Assembly (NCBI GenBank): GCA_016210845.1
Contig: JACQTK010000148.1
Span: 1 to 43,527 of the forward strand
From: Acidobacteriota bacterium
Lineage (GTDB): Bacteria > Acidobacteriota > Vicinamibacteria > Vicinamibacterales > UBA2999
Reading direction: 5' to 3'
Length of the DNA stretch: 43,527 nt
The notes below the pieces were generated by a model, which saw only the letters and a program-made list of their open reading frames with translations, ran no database searches and was not told the DNA's origin. A program made the position numbers and the translations under genes. Below are positions 1 to 6,014 of the stretch, piece by piece (within the stretch, counting starts at the first letter, position 1; each line of letters begins with the position of its first letter).

Positions 1-71
1 CGCAGCAGGCGGAGCTGGGCCGCGCGGCCAACCCGTTCTTCTCGATCAACGTCTGCGTGCCGAACCGGTAG
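1..71 (+). CDS. C-terminal end of an unidentified protein (partial)
   Basis: An open frame enters from the left edge in frame 3 and closes at a TAG at 69-71, leaving 22 residues that end in NVCVPNR. It is followed after 21 bases by a perfect hairpin, which fits the end of a transcription unit. The fragment is too short to assign a family. Confidence 0.35.
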   Translation, partial: QQAELGRAANPFFSINVCVPNR

Positions 72-92
72 AAGGGGACGACTGCCCAAGGG

Positions 93-128
93 CCGTGTGC
101 GCCACGACCCCTCCCGTGGCGCACACGG
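93..128. terminator. Perfect 14-bp hairpin after the first gene
   Basis: Bases 93-106 (CCGTGTGCGCCACG) are exactly complementary to 115-128 with an 8-base loop. No clear T-run follows, so it is either a factor-independent terminator of GC-rich type or a barrier element insulating the toxin-antitoxin operon downstream. Confidence 0.6.
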
Positions 129-140
129 AGTCTCTCAGAA

Positions 141-180
141 GGCCTCAGGGCCTGGGCCTGTGGCCGAGGGCCTGGGGCCT
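141..180. repeat. GGCCTGAGGCC-type low-complexity palindromic cluster
   Basis: Repeated words such as GGCCTCAGGGCC and GGGCCTGGGGCCTT form imperfect inverted repeats. Similar text recurs near 1684-1720, 25160-25203 and 28378-28505, always between genes. Confidence 0.5.
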
Positions 181-186
181 TCAGAG

Positions 187-192
187 TAGAAT
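187..192 (+). promoter_or_regulatory. -10-like box TAGAAT before mntA
   Basis: TAGAAT ends six bases before the GTG at 199. No Shine-Dalgarno sequence lies between, so the transcript would begin at or next to the start codon (leaderless). No convincing -35 element is seen. Confidence 0.45.
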
Positions 193-198
193 CGGGCC

Positions 199-606
199 GT
201 GTCGCGCGAGGCCGAGGCACTGAAGCGGGTGCTCGAGGACACCGCACACGTACGGCTGGCCGTGCTGTTCGGATCGGGCGCGGCAGACCGGCTGCGACGC
301 GGCAGCGACATCGACCTTGGACTCTCGTTGACGAGCAGAGCCCAGGTGACGCCGGCGCTGTCGGCCGCACTCGCTCGCGCCGCAGGACGGCCGATCGATA
401 TCGTTCTGCTCGATGACGCTCCCCCGCTGCTCCGCTTCGAGATTGCCCGCCATGGCGTCGTCCTCGTCGAGCGCGCCGCCCGCGCGTGGGCCGACTTTCG
501 CGCGCGCGCGATGATCGACTGGTGGGACTGGGCCCCGACCGCGCGCATGATGCACGACGTGATGGCCGCGAGGCTGAGAGTCGAGGCGAGCCGTGGTCAA
601 TCGTGA
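199..606 (+). CDS. mntA: MntA-type nucleotidyltransferase antitoxin (MNT domain)
   Basis: The 135-residue protein has the minimal nucleotidyltransferase signature GS-X10-DXD at residues 25-38, starting GSGAADRL and ending SDID, as in MntA antitoxins. In characterised MNT-HEPN pairs the enzyme adds AMP to a tyrosine of the partner HEPN RNase and so neutralises it; here that role is inferred. It is the first gene of a two-gene operon and its end overlaps hepT by 14 bases, with the antitoxin first as is common for this type. The start is GTG at 199 just after a TAGAAT box; there is no upstream ATG in frame. The C-terminal half (RAWADFRARAMIDWWDW) is basic and aromatic and typical for the family. 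A general minimal nucleotidyltransferase is the main alternative. Confidence 0.85.
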   Translation: MSREAEALKRVLEDTAHVRLAVLFGSGAADRLRRGSDIDLGLSLTSRAQVTPALSAALARAAGRPIDIVLLDDAPPLLRFEIARHGVVLVERAARAWADFRARAMIDWWDWAPTARMMHDVMAARLRVEASRGQS

Positions 607-1012
607 CGTCGTCGCCGCGAAGACCGGGCGGGCGCGCGCGTGGCTGAACGACGCGGCGAACATGCTGCTCGGTCCGCTCGACGCGTTCCAGGCCGACGCC
701 AAGGGTCGCGACCTCTCCCTCTTCTATCTGTTTCTTGCCATTCAGGAGTGCATCGACCTCGCGGCGCACTGGGTGGCCGATGAAGGATGGGGCGAGCCGG
801 ACGATGCCGGATCGGTCTTTGACATCCTGGCGGACCGGCAGGTGATCGAGCGCGACGTGGCGACCACGTTGCGCGGGGCAGTAGGTCTTCGCAATCGCAT
901 CGCGCACGGGTACGCGCTCCTCGACCACGAGCGCGTGCACCAGGAGGCGCAGGCCGGCATTCCAGCGCTCCGCAGGTTTCTCGCAGCAGCGGCCACGGCC
1001 GCGGGCCTGTAA
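593..1012 (+). CDS. hepT: HepT-type HEPN toxin, putative RNase
   Basis: This 139-residue helical protein carries the HEPN active-site motif RX4HXY as RNRIAHGY near residues 102-109, in the LRNRIAHGY context typical of DUF86/HepT proteins. HEPN toxins cleave RNA as dimers through the Arg and His; the Tyr is the residue modified by MntA in the studied pair. All three residues are present, so the toxin looks intact. It starts with GTG at 593, inside the end of the mntA-like gene, implying translational coupling. It stops at 1012, 15 bases before the tail of a convergent permease remnant. Function as a toxin-antitoxin pair is inferred from motif and gene order. Confidence 0.87.
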   Translation: MVNRDVVAAKTGRARAWLNDAANMLLGPLDAFQADAKGRDLSLFYLFLAIQECIDLAAHWVADEGWGEPDDAGSVFDILADRQVIERDVATTLRGAVGLRNRIAHGYALLDHERVHQEAQAGIPALRRFLAAAATAAGL

Positions 1013-1027
1013 CGTCGGAGAGAGGGC

Positions 1028-1435
1028 TCAGGTCCCAAGCCTGAGCGCTGTGATCGTGGCATCGGACGCCACACCGACGATTGAGTACTCCCGACCATCG
1101 GCCAGAAAAGTTCTGCCGACGACATCGACGTCCCGGTAGAAATGACGCGCAAACCGTTCGTTGACGAGGACAGGAGCCGAGGAGGAGGCTTCGTCTCCCG
1201 GCCTGAGGTCTCGCCCGGCGATCAAACGGAGGCCCAGCGTGTCGGCGAATCGTGGTCCCACCCTGTTCTGGCCGGCGACCATCTCTTCGGCAGATACCAC
1301 GAAACCCGGCACGCTGACGGTTGTCTGGCTGATGAGACCGGTCGCGATGGGCACGGCATGGTACGTCGCGCGCCGAACGCCAGGTACGACCTCGACCGCC
1401 GCGAGCACTCTCTGCAAGTAGAGCATGGCGATCAC
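1028..1435 (-). pseudogene. Remnant of an ADOP/MacB-type ABC permease (periplasmic domain only)
   Basis: The 135 residues match the MacB-like periplasmic region of acidobacterial duplicated orphan permeases: LPGV-like spacing early (VVPGVRRATY), then FADTLGLRLIAGRDL, VLVNERFARHFY and EYSIVGVASDA. An intact ADOP protein is about 800 residues with two FtsX domains; here the frame stops at LRLGT and no FtsX segments are found on either side. Similar coding may extend back to about 1495 without a start. It is best read as a decayed fragment left beside the toxin-antitoxin operon, perhaps by a rearrangement. Expression is not expected. Confidence 0.7.
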
Positions 1436-1541
1436 GCTGGGAGTGTTCGGCAGTGGGACGGGGCTGCTCCAAAGCGGGCACTTGGGGGCCGGAGATCAGG
1501 GCCCTGGACCCTGTCGCCTGAGACCCTTTTCATGCAGGTGT

Positions 1542-1567
1542 CACGCGCAGGCTGCAGCCTGCGCGTG
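1542..1567. repeat. Perfect 26-bp palindrome
   Basis: The half CACGCGCAGGCTG is followed directly by its exact reverse complement. It lies in a gene-free stretch of about 230 bases between the permease remnant and the OmpA-like gene. Confidence 0.8.
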
Positions 1568-1576
1568 GATTCGCAC

Positions 1577-1647
1577 GCGGGGGCTGACCACCTCCGCCAA
1601 GGCTACGGTGGTCCGCCGTAGCTTCATGCGAAGGCGGAAGCCCCCGC
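1577..1647. repeat. Nested three-stem inverted repeat
   Basis: Three nested perfect stems are visible: 1577-1585 with 1639-1647 (GCGGGGGCT), 1593-1598 with 1633-1638 (TCCGCC) and 1602-1608 with 1616-1622 (GCTACGG). The internal text TCCGCCAAGGCTACGG resembles mobile palindromic repeats I recall from other Acidobacteria, but that is unverified. The rest of 1496-1725 shows only GGCCTGAGGCC-type repeats. Confidence 0.7.
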
Positions 1648-1683
1648 GCCACATCAACGTGAAAACCGCTTGTAAAGCCTGAG

Positions 1684-1720
1684 ACGGCCCTGTGGCCTGA
1701 GGCCCAGGCCTGAGGCCTAC
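1684..1720. repeat. GGCCTGAGGCC-type low-complexity cluster
   Basis: Tandem-like words GGCCTGAGGCC and CAGGCCTGAGGCC fill the space next to the stop codon of the OmpA-like gene. It is the second copy of the family first seen at 141-180. Confidence 0.5.
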
Positions 1721-1725
1721 TCGCG

Positions 1726-2412
1726 TCACGACAGCACTCGCACCACCACCCGCCGGTTCTGCGCGCGCCCCGCACGGGTGTTGTTCGGCGACGCCGGCTT
1801 GTCCTCGCCGTAGCTGATCACGTTCATCTTGTGCAGCGGCACCTGGTGCTGCTCGTAGAGATACCGCTTCACCGACTCGGCGCGCTCCAGGCCGATCCGC
1901 TCGTTGACCTCGGCGGGCCCGACGTTGTCGGTGTGCCCTTCGATCTCGAGATAGACGTTCTGCGGGTCGGCCTTCAGCTGATCGACCAGCTGATCGAGGC
2001 GCGCCTTGGCCTCATCGGGCAGGTCGGTGCCGCCGAAGCGGAAGTTCCCCTGATCCTCGCTCAGCGTGACCTCGAACACGAGCCGTCGGGACGCGGCCAC
2101 GACCTCGTCGACGCGCGTGCCGACCGTCCTGGCGTTGGCGGCGGCCGCGTCGGCCGCGGTGCGCGCGTCGGTCGCGGCCGTCCGGGCATCCGTCGCCGCC
2201 TTGCCCGCGGCTTCCGCCTTCTGATCCACGGTTCCAATCCGCGCCTCGTTCTGGCCGATGCGGTCCTGGGTTTGCTCGACCGTGCCGCTCAAGGTCTCGA
2301 CCTTCTCGTTGACGCCGCCCACCTCGGTCCGCACGAACCCTTTGGTGGCGCACGCGGGGGCCACGGCCACGGCCGCCGCGAGCAGTGATGCTGCAAACAG
2401 ACTTTTCCGCAT
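1726..2412 (-). CDS. OmpA-family peptidoglycan-associated lipoprotein with coiled coil
   Basis: The 228-residue protein begins with a signal peptide and a lipobox-like VAPAC with Cys21, so it is probably an outer-membrane lipoprotein. Residues 30-105 are an Ala/Thr/Asp-rich helical region predicted to form a coiled coil. Residues 110-226 form an OmpA/MotB C-terminal domain with GHTDNVG near 159, NERIGLERAESV and a terminal AQNRRVVVRV, the pattern that holds diaminopimelate of peptidoglycan. A clear Shine-Dalgarno AGGAG lies upstream of the ATG at 2412, unlike many other genes here. It likely tethers the outer membrane to the wall, like Pal or Lpp/OmpA hybrids. It precedes no Tol genes. Confidence 0.88.
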   Translation of the reverse strand: MRKSLFAASLLAAAVAVAPACATKGFVRTEVGGVNEKVETLSGTVEQTQDRIGQNEARIGTVDQKAEAAGKAATDARTAATDARTAADAAAANARTVGTRVDEVVAASRRLVFEVTLSEDQGNFRFGGTDLPDEAKARLDQLVDQLKADPQNVYLEIEGHTDNVGPAEVNERIGLERAESVKRYLYEQHQVPLHKMNVISYGEDKPASPNNTRAGRAQNRRVVVRVLS

Positions 2413-2433
2413 GATGTGCTTCTCCTCTACGTC

Positions 2434-3432
2434 CTAGTCACGTGATCTGGCGGGCCCAGCGAAGTACCCGCTTCGAGCATGGACAGTCAGGTTGCTGTTT
2501 CGCGTCCGAATCTCGAGCGGGTGCCAACCAGGGCGCGCCCCCGGCTCGAAGGTGATGAGGTACTGGTAGCGCAGCTCGGCAAGCAGGTCCTGCACCGCCA
2601 CCACGGTGTGCGCGGGGACGCTCGCCATGCGCAGATCTCCGCCGGTCCAGCGTGCCAGATCCGCCAGCGTGGCCACCTCCGCCGAGGCGCCGTCTGCGCG
2701 AAGCGCCCGCTCCCCCGCGTCGTGATCGACAGGGGTCACGACCGTCAAGAGGTACACCGGCACGTCGATCGAGCTGGCAAGACCGGAGACCTCGGGAGCG
2801 CTCACGCGGCTCCCCGTATCGATGCCGTCGGTAATCACCAGCAGCGCGCGATGCCGGTTCGCCCGCGCCGCCACCGTCTGCGCCGTTGCGGCGATGGCAT
2901 CGAACAGCGAGGTCAGGCCCCACGGCCGTCCCTCGAGGCTCACGCGCGAGATGAGGTCGAGATCCATGGTGAAGGCCACCACTTCTCGAAGCCGCGAGTC
3001 GAACGTGTAGAGGGCCGCTTCGTCCTCACCGGCCCGAAGCAGGCCCATGGCCACCTGCACGCCGTGTCGCGCCCGGTCGATGTTGCGGCCGACCGCCATG
3101 CTGCCGCTGATGTCGAGGAGCACGGCTAGGCTGATGGGCGCCTCGCCCGCATAGAAGTCGCGGATCTCGCGCGGCATGCCCGCGTCGAGCACCTCGAACT
3201 CGGACTGGCGCAGGTTGCGGACCACGCGGCCCCGCCGATCGCGCACCGCCACGTGCACGGTGACGACCTCCACGCCGGTTCGAAAGGTGACTTGTGGTTC
3301 CCGCGTCGGTGGCGCCGATGTCGTCTGGGCGGGGATGTCGGAGGTCGCCGCGGCCAGAAGCATCGCGGTCAGCACGAGGGGAGCCGCCGCACGCCGTATC
3401 ACGGGGGAGCGCCGCTTCAATGGGCTTGCCAC
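2434..3432 (-). CDS. VWFA-related domain protein (acidobacterial TIGR03436 type)
   Basis: The 332-residue protein has an N-terminal hydrophobic segment at about 14-35 followed by QTTSAPPTR, indicating export. The region VAVRDRRGRVVRNLRQSEF and then LAVLLDISGSMAVG (MIDAS DISGS at 107-111) match the VWFA-related proteins that are abundant in Acidobacteria. A later TDGID and a C-terminal beta-rich YQYLITFEPG segment complete the usual architecture. VWA domains bind metal and protein ligands, but the partners of this family are unknown. The start used is GTG at 3432; no better in-frame ATG is present. It lies 21 bases upstream of the OmpA-like gene on the same strand, so the two may be co-transcribed. 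Confidence 0.88.
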   Translation of the reverse strand: MASPLKRRSPVIRRAAAPLVLTAMLLAAATSDIPAQTTSAPPTREPQVTFRTGVEVVTVHVAVRDRRGRVVRNLRQSEFEVLDAGMPREIRDFYAGEAPISLAVLLDISGSMAVGRNIDRARHGVQVAMGLLRAGEDEAALYTFDSRLREVVAFTMDLDLISRVSLEGRPWGLTSLFDAIAATAQTVAARANRHRALLVITDGIDTGSRVSAPEVSGLASSIDVPVYLLTVVTPVDHDAGERALRADGASAEVATLADLARWTGGDLRMASVPAHTVVAVQDLLAELRYQYLITFEPGARPGWHPLEIRTRNSNLTVHARSGYFAGPARSRD

Positions 3433-3497
3433 ACCATCACGTGCAATAGATTCAACAACTTACAGTCGACTACCCGACTCTGCCGCCTCGTTCCGTG

Positions 3498-3525
3498 CTG
3501 AAACCATGTAATTGTTACATTTCAG
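3498..3525. promoter_or_regulatory. AT-rich dyad between divergent genes, possible operator
   Basis: ATGTAA-TTG-TTACAT is a perfect dyad at 3506-3520, flanked by CTGAA (3498-3502) and TTCAG (3521-3525), which are also complementary. It lies in the 213-base gap between the divergent VWA gene and the aminotransferase gene, in a locally AT-richer stretch, as expected for a regulator-binding site. Confidence 0.5.
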
Positions 3526-3600
3526 ACGGTATCACCAGGTAAAAATTGCTCGGCTCCCCGTGGAGTTTCGAGCGCCGTGTCAGCGGGATGGAAACAACCC

Positions 3601-3626
3601 GTGGGGCGGGCCTTTGGCGGCCCGCC
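3601..3626. repeat. GTGGGGC-type palindromic element
   Basis: GGCGGGCC (3605-3612) and GGCCCGCC (3619-3626) pair around a six-base loop, preceded by GTGGGGC-like text. It lies directly upstream of the -10-like box of the aminotransferase gene, so the apparent upstream extension of that frame is not coding. Confidence 0.6.
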
Positions 3627-3631
3627 AACGT

Positions 3632-3637
3632 TAAGAT
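3632..3637 (+). promoter_or_regulatory. -10-like box TAAGAT before the aminotransferase gene
   Basis: TAAGAT ends eight bases before the ATG at 3646 and no Shine-Dalgarno sequence is present, consistent with a leaderless or near-leaderless transcript. Confidence 0.4.
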
Positions 3638-3645
3638 TGGCACAC

Positions 3646-4866
3646 ATGCCCACGTCCAAAGCCGCCCGGCCGATTCCGGTCGCGTCTCGCATCAACCGCT
3701 TCAGCTACGCGATTCGCAACATCGTGACGGAGGCGCGGGCGGTGGAGGCGCGCGGCGTCCGGGTACGCTACCTGAACATCGGCGACCCCGTTGCGTTCGG
3801 CTTCCAGACCCCCGCGCATCTGATCGAGGCCGCCACGCGCGCGATGCGCGAGGGCCACAACGGTTACCTCGCCTCGGTCGGTCTGGCGGCCGCACGGGAG
3901 GCCGTGGCGGCCGACTACGAGGGCCGCGGGGTACGGCTGTCGCCCGATCGCGTGCTCATCACGACGGGGACGTCCGAGGGCATCGATCTCGCGCTGAACG
4001 CGCTCGTCGACGAGGGCGACGACGTGCTGGTGCCCCTGCCGACCTATCCGCTGTACACCGCTGTGCTGGCGACGATTGCCGCGCGCCCGCGGTACTACCG
4101 CACCGATCCCGACCGCGACTGGCTGCCCGACCTCGATCATCTCCGCAGTCTGATTACACCGCGGACGCGGGTGCTGGTCACGATCGATCCCAACAACCCG
4201 ACCGGCGCGGTCTACCCTGCGTCGGTACGGCGCGCGCTGATCGAGATTGCCGAGGAGCATGGGTTGACGATCCTCGCCGACGAAGTGTACGGCGAGCTCG
4301 GATTCGAAGGCCCTACGCCGCTGCTCGGGACGCTCGATCCCGACGCGGCGATCATCTCGTTCTCGAGCCTCTCGAAGGCGTATCTGGCCCCTGGGTGGCG
4401 GGCGGGCTGGATGGCGGTCGGCTCGACGCCGAGGCTGGACGAGGCGCTCGCCGCCATCAAGAAGCTGGCCGACGGCCGGCTGTGCAGCCCGGGACCCATG
4501 CAATATGCCGTCGTCGCGGCGCTCACGGGCGACCGGTCGCACCAGGTGGCGTTCCGGCGCGCGCTGGCCGAACGCGCCCGAATCACGACCGAGTCGTTGA
4601 ATGCGATTCCCGGAATGCGGTGTACCGCTCCGCGCGCCGCGTTCTATGCCATGCCTCAGGTGTCGCTCCCCGCCGGACGAACCGACGAGGACTACGTGCT
4701 GGCGCTGTTGCGCGAAACGGGCATCCTCTGCGTCTACGGCTCGGGCTTCGGCATGCCCGCGAATCGCGGATCGTTCCGGATCGTCTTTCTCGCGGATCCG
4801 CGGGAGCTGCAGTCGATCTACGCGGACATCGGCGCGTTCACGCGCGACTACCTCGCACGCGCCTGA
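3646..4866 (+). CDS. PLP-dependent class I aminotransferase, AlaA/aspartate-aminotransferase-like
   Basis: This fold-type I aminotransferase of 406 residues would move amino groups between an amino acid and a 2-oxo acid. Visible motifs are YLNIGDP (42-48), NNPTG (183-187), DEVYGEL (212-218) and the PLP lysine in SFSSLSKAY (Lys244); GSFRIVF near 380 carries the substrate-carboxylate arginine. The N-terminus (RPIPVASRINRFSYAIRN) resembles AlaA-type alanine transaminases and archaeal aspartate aminotransferases, so substrate choice is not settled. The frame is open from 3577, but that extra part encodes the palindrome at 3601-3626, so ATG 3646 is preferred. The next gene follows after 80 bases. 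Confidence 0.88.
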   Translation: MPTSKAARPIPVASRINRFSYAIRNIVTEARAVEARGVRVRYLNIGDPVAFGFQTPAHLIEAATRAMREGHNGYLASVGLAAAREAVAADYEGRGVRLSPDRVLITTGTSEGIDLALNALVDEGDDVLVPLPTYPLYTAVLATIAARPRYYRTDPDRDWLPDLDHLRSLITPRTRVLVTIDPNNPTGAVYPASVRRALIEIAEEHGLTILADEVYGELGFEGPTPLLGTLDPDAAIISFSSLSKAYLAPGWRAGWMAVGSTPRLDEALAAIKKLADGRLCSPGPMQYAVVAALTGDRSHQVAFRRALAERARITTESLNAIPGMRCTAPRAAFYAMPQVSLPAGRTDEDYVLALLRETGILCVYGSGFGMPANRGSFRIVFLADPRELQSIYADIGAFTRDYLARA

Positions 4867-4888
4867 TCGATGAGACGGGCCACCTTGA

Positions 4889-4903
4889 GGCGGGGTCCCC
4901 GCC
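4889..4903. repeat. Short GC palindrome between aminotransferase and transporter genes
   Basis: GGCGGGG-T-CCCCGCC is a perfect dyad, followed by GCGCCTGCGC. It belongs in style to the other GC palindromes of the window and fills the 80-base gap. Confidence 0.5.
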
Positions 4904-4946
4904 GCGCCTGCGCGGTGGGGTGCCAGTCACGCAGAGGCCTGTCGCC

Positions 4947-6014
4947 GTGAATCACGACGACCCGCGCGCGCTGATTCGGTATGCCCTCGTCGGCCTCGTG
5001 GTCACGACGGCGCTGGCCTGGACGCTGTTCCTCGCACGCAACGCCATCCTCCTGATCTACGTGAGCGCCCTGGTGGCGATCGGCCTGGCTCCGTTGGCGG
5101 CGGCCATCGAACGCTGGCGCCTGCCACGCCTGTCGCGGCGCGCGGCGGCCGGAGCCCGGGCGACCACGGCCCTGCCGCGGTGGGCGGCCATCCTGATCAT
5201 CTATCTGGCGTTGCTGGCGCTGCTCGCGGCACTCGGGCGCATGGTGTTTCCGCCGCTCATCACGCAGGCGCGCGCGTTCTGGTCCGCGCTGCCGCAGATG
5301 CTGAGTCGATCGCAGCAGTGGCTGATCGACCGCGGCCTCCTGAGCCGCGAGCTGTCGTTCCGCGAGGCGGTGGAGCAAGCGCCTCTGTTCGGCTCGGATG
5401 CGGTTGGCACGCTGGTGGGCGCACTCTCCGGATTCGTCGGCGGCATATTCGGCATCGTCACGATCCTGATCCTCGCCTTCTATCTCCTCATCGACGCGGA
5501 GAACATCGTCCGCACGTTCGTGCGGCTGTTTCCCTCCGCGCAGCGGCCGCGGGTCGAGGATGCGTGCCGCCGCGTGTCGACGAAGGTGAGCGCGTGGCTC
5601 GGCGGGCAGCTGTTGCTGGCGGGCATCATCGGCAGCACGGCCGCGCTCGGCCTGTTCCTGCTGGGCGTGCCCTACTTCTACGTGCTCGCGCTGATCGCGG
5701 GCATCGGCGAGATGGTTCCGATTGTCGGGCCGCTGCTCGCAGCGCTTCCTGCGGTGGCCGTCGCCTTTACGGTGTCGCCCGCGCTGGCGCTGGGCGTGGC
5801 GATCTTCTTCTTCGCGCAGCAGCAGTTCGAGAACCACGTGCTGGTGCCGAAGGTGATGGAGCGGCAGGTCGGCGTGAGCGCCGTCACGGTCATCGTCGCC
5901 CTGCTCCTCGGGGGCTCCCTGCTGGGCATCGTCGGGGCGATCCTGGCCGTCCCGACGGCGGCCATCGCGCAGGTGCTGTTCGAGGAACTGGGACCCGAAG
6001 GCGCTTCCAGGTAA
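4947..6014 (+). CDS. AI-2E family transporter (PerM/YdiK-like membrane protein)
   Basis: The 355-residue protein has a polytopic pattern typical of the AI-2E/PerM family: an N-terminal pair of membrane helices, a soluble stretch with ITQARAFWSALPQML, and then five to six helices including GFVGGIFGIVTILILAFYLL, IGEMVPIVGPLLAALPA and a terminal LLGGSLLGIVGAILAVPTAA. Members have been linked to autoinducer-2 export, sodium/proton exchange or simple permeation; the substrate here is unknown. The start is GTG at 4947 because upstream frame text runs antisense-like through the aminotransferase gene. Its TAA overlaps the ATG of the next gene in a TAATG arrangement, so the two are coupled. Confidence 0.85.
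   Translation: MNHDDPRALIRYALVGLVVTTALAWTLFLARNAILLIYVSALVAIGLAPLAAAIERWRLPRLSRRAAAGARATTALPRWAAILIIYLALLALLAALGRMVFPPLITQARAFWSALPQMLSRSQQWLIDRGLLSRELSFREAVEQAPLFGSDAVGTLVGALSGFVGGIFGIVTILILAFYLLIDAENIVRTFVRLFPSAQRPRVEDACRRVSTKVSAWLGGQLLLAGIIGSTAALGLFLLGVPYFYVLALIAGIGEMVPIVGPLLAALPAVAVAFTVSPALALGVAIFFFAQQQFENHVLVPKVMERQVGVSAVTVIVALLLGGSLLGIVGAILAVPTAAIAQVLFEELGPEGASR

Noticed and set aside
1028-1435. Small stand-alone gene for a periplasmic protein
   Set aside because: It matches only an internal part of ADOP/MacB permeases and has neither a signal peptide nor a ribosome site.
3546-4946. N-terminal half of a long plus-strand frame before the AI-2E transporter
   Set aside because: It overlaps the aminotransferase in another frame and resembles no protein; transporter homology begins at about 4947.
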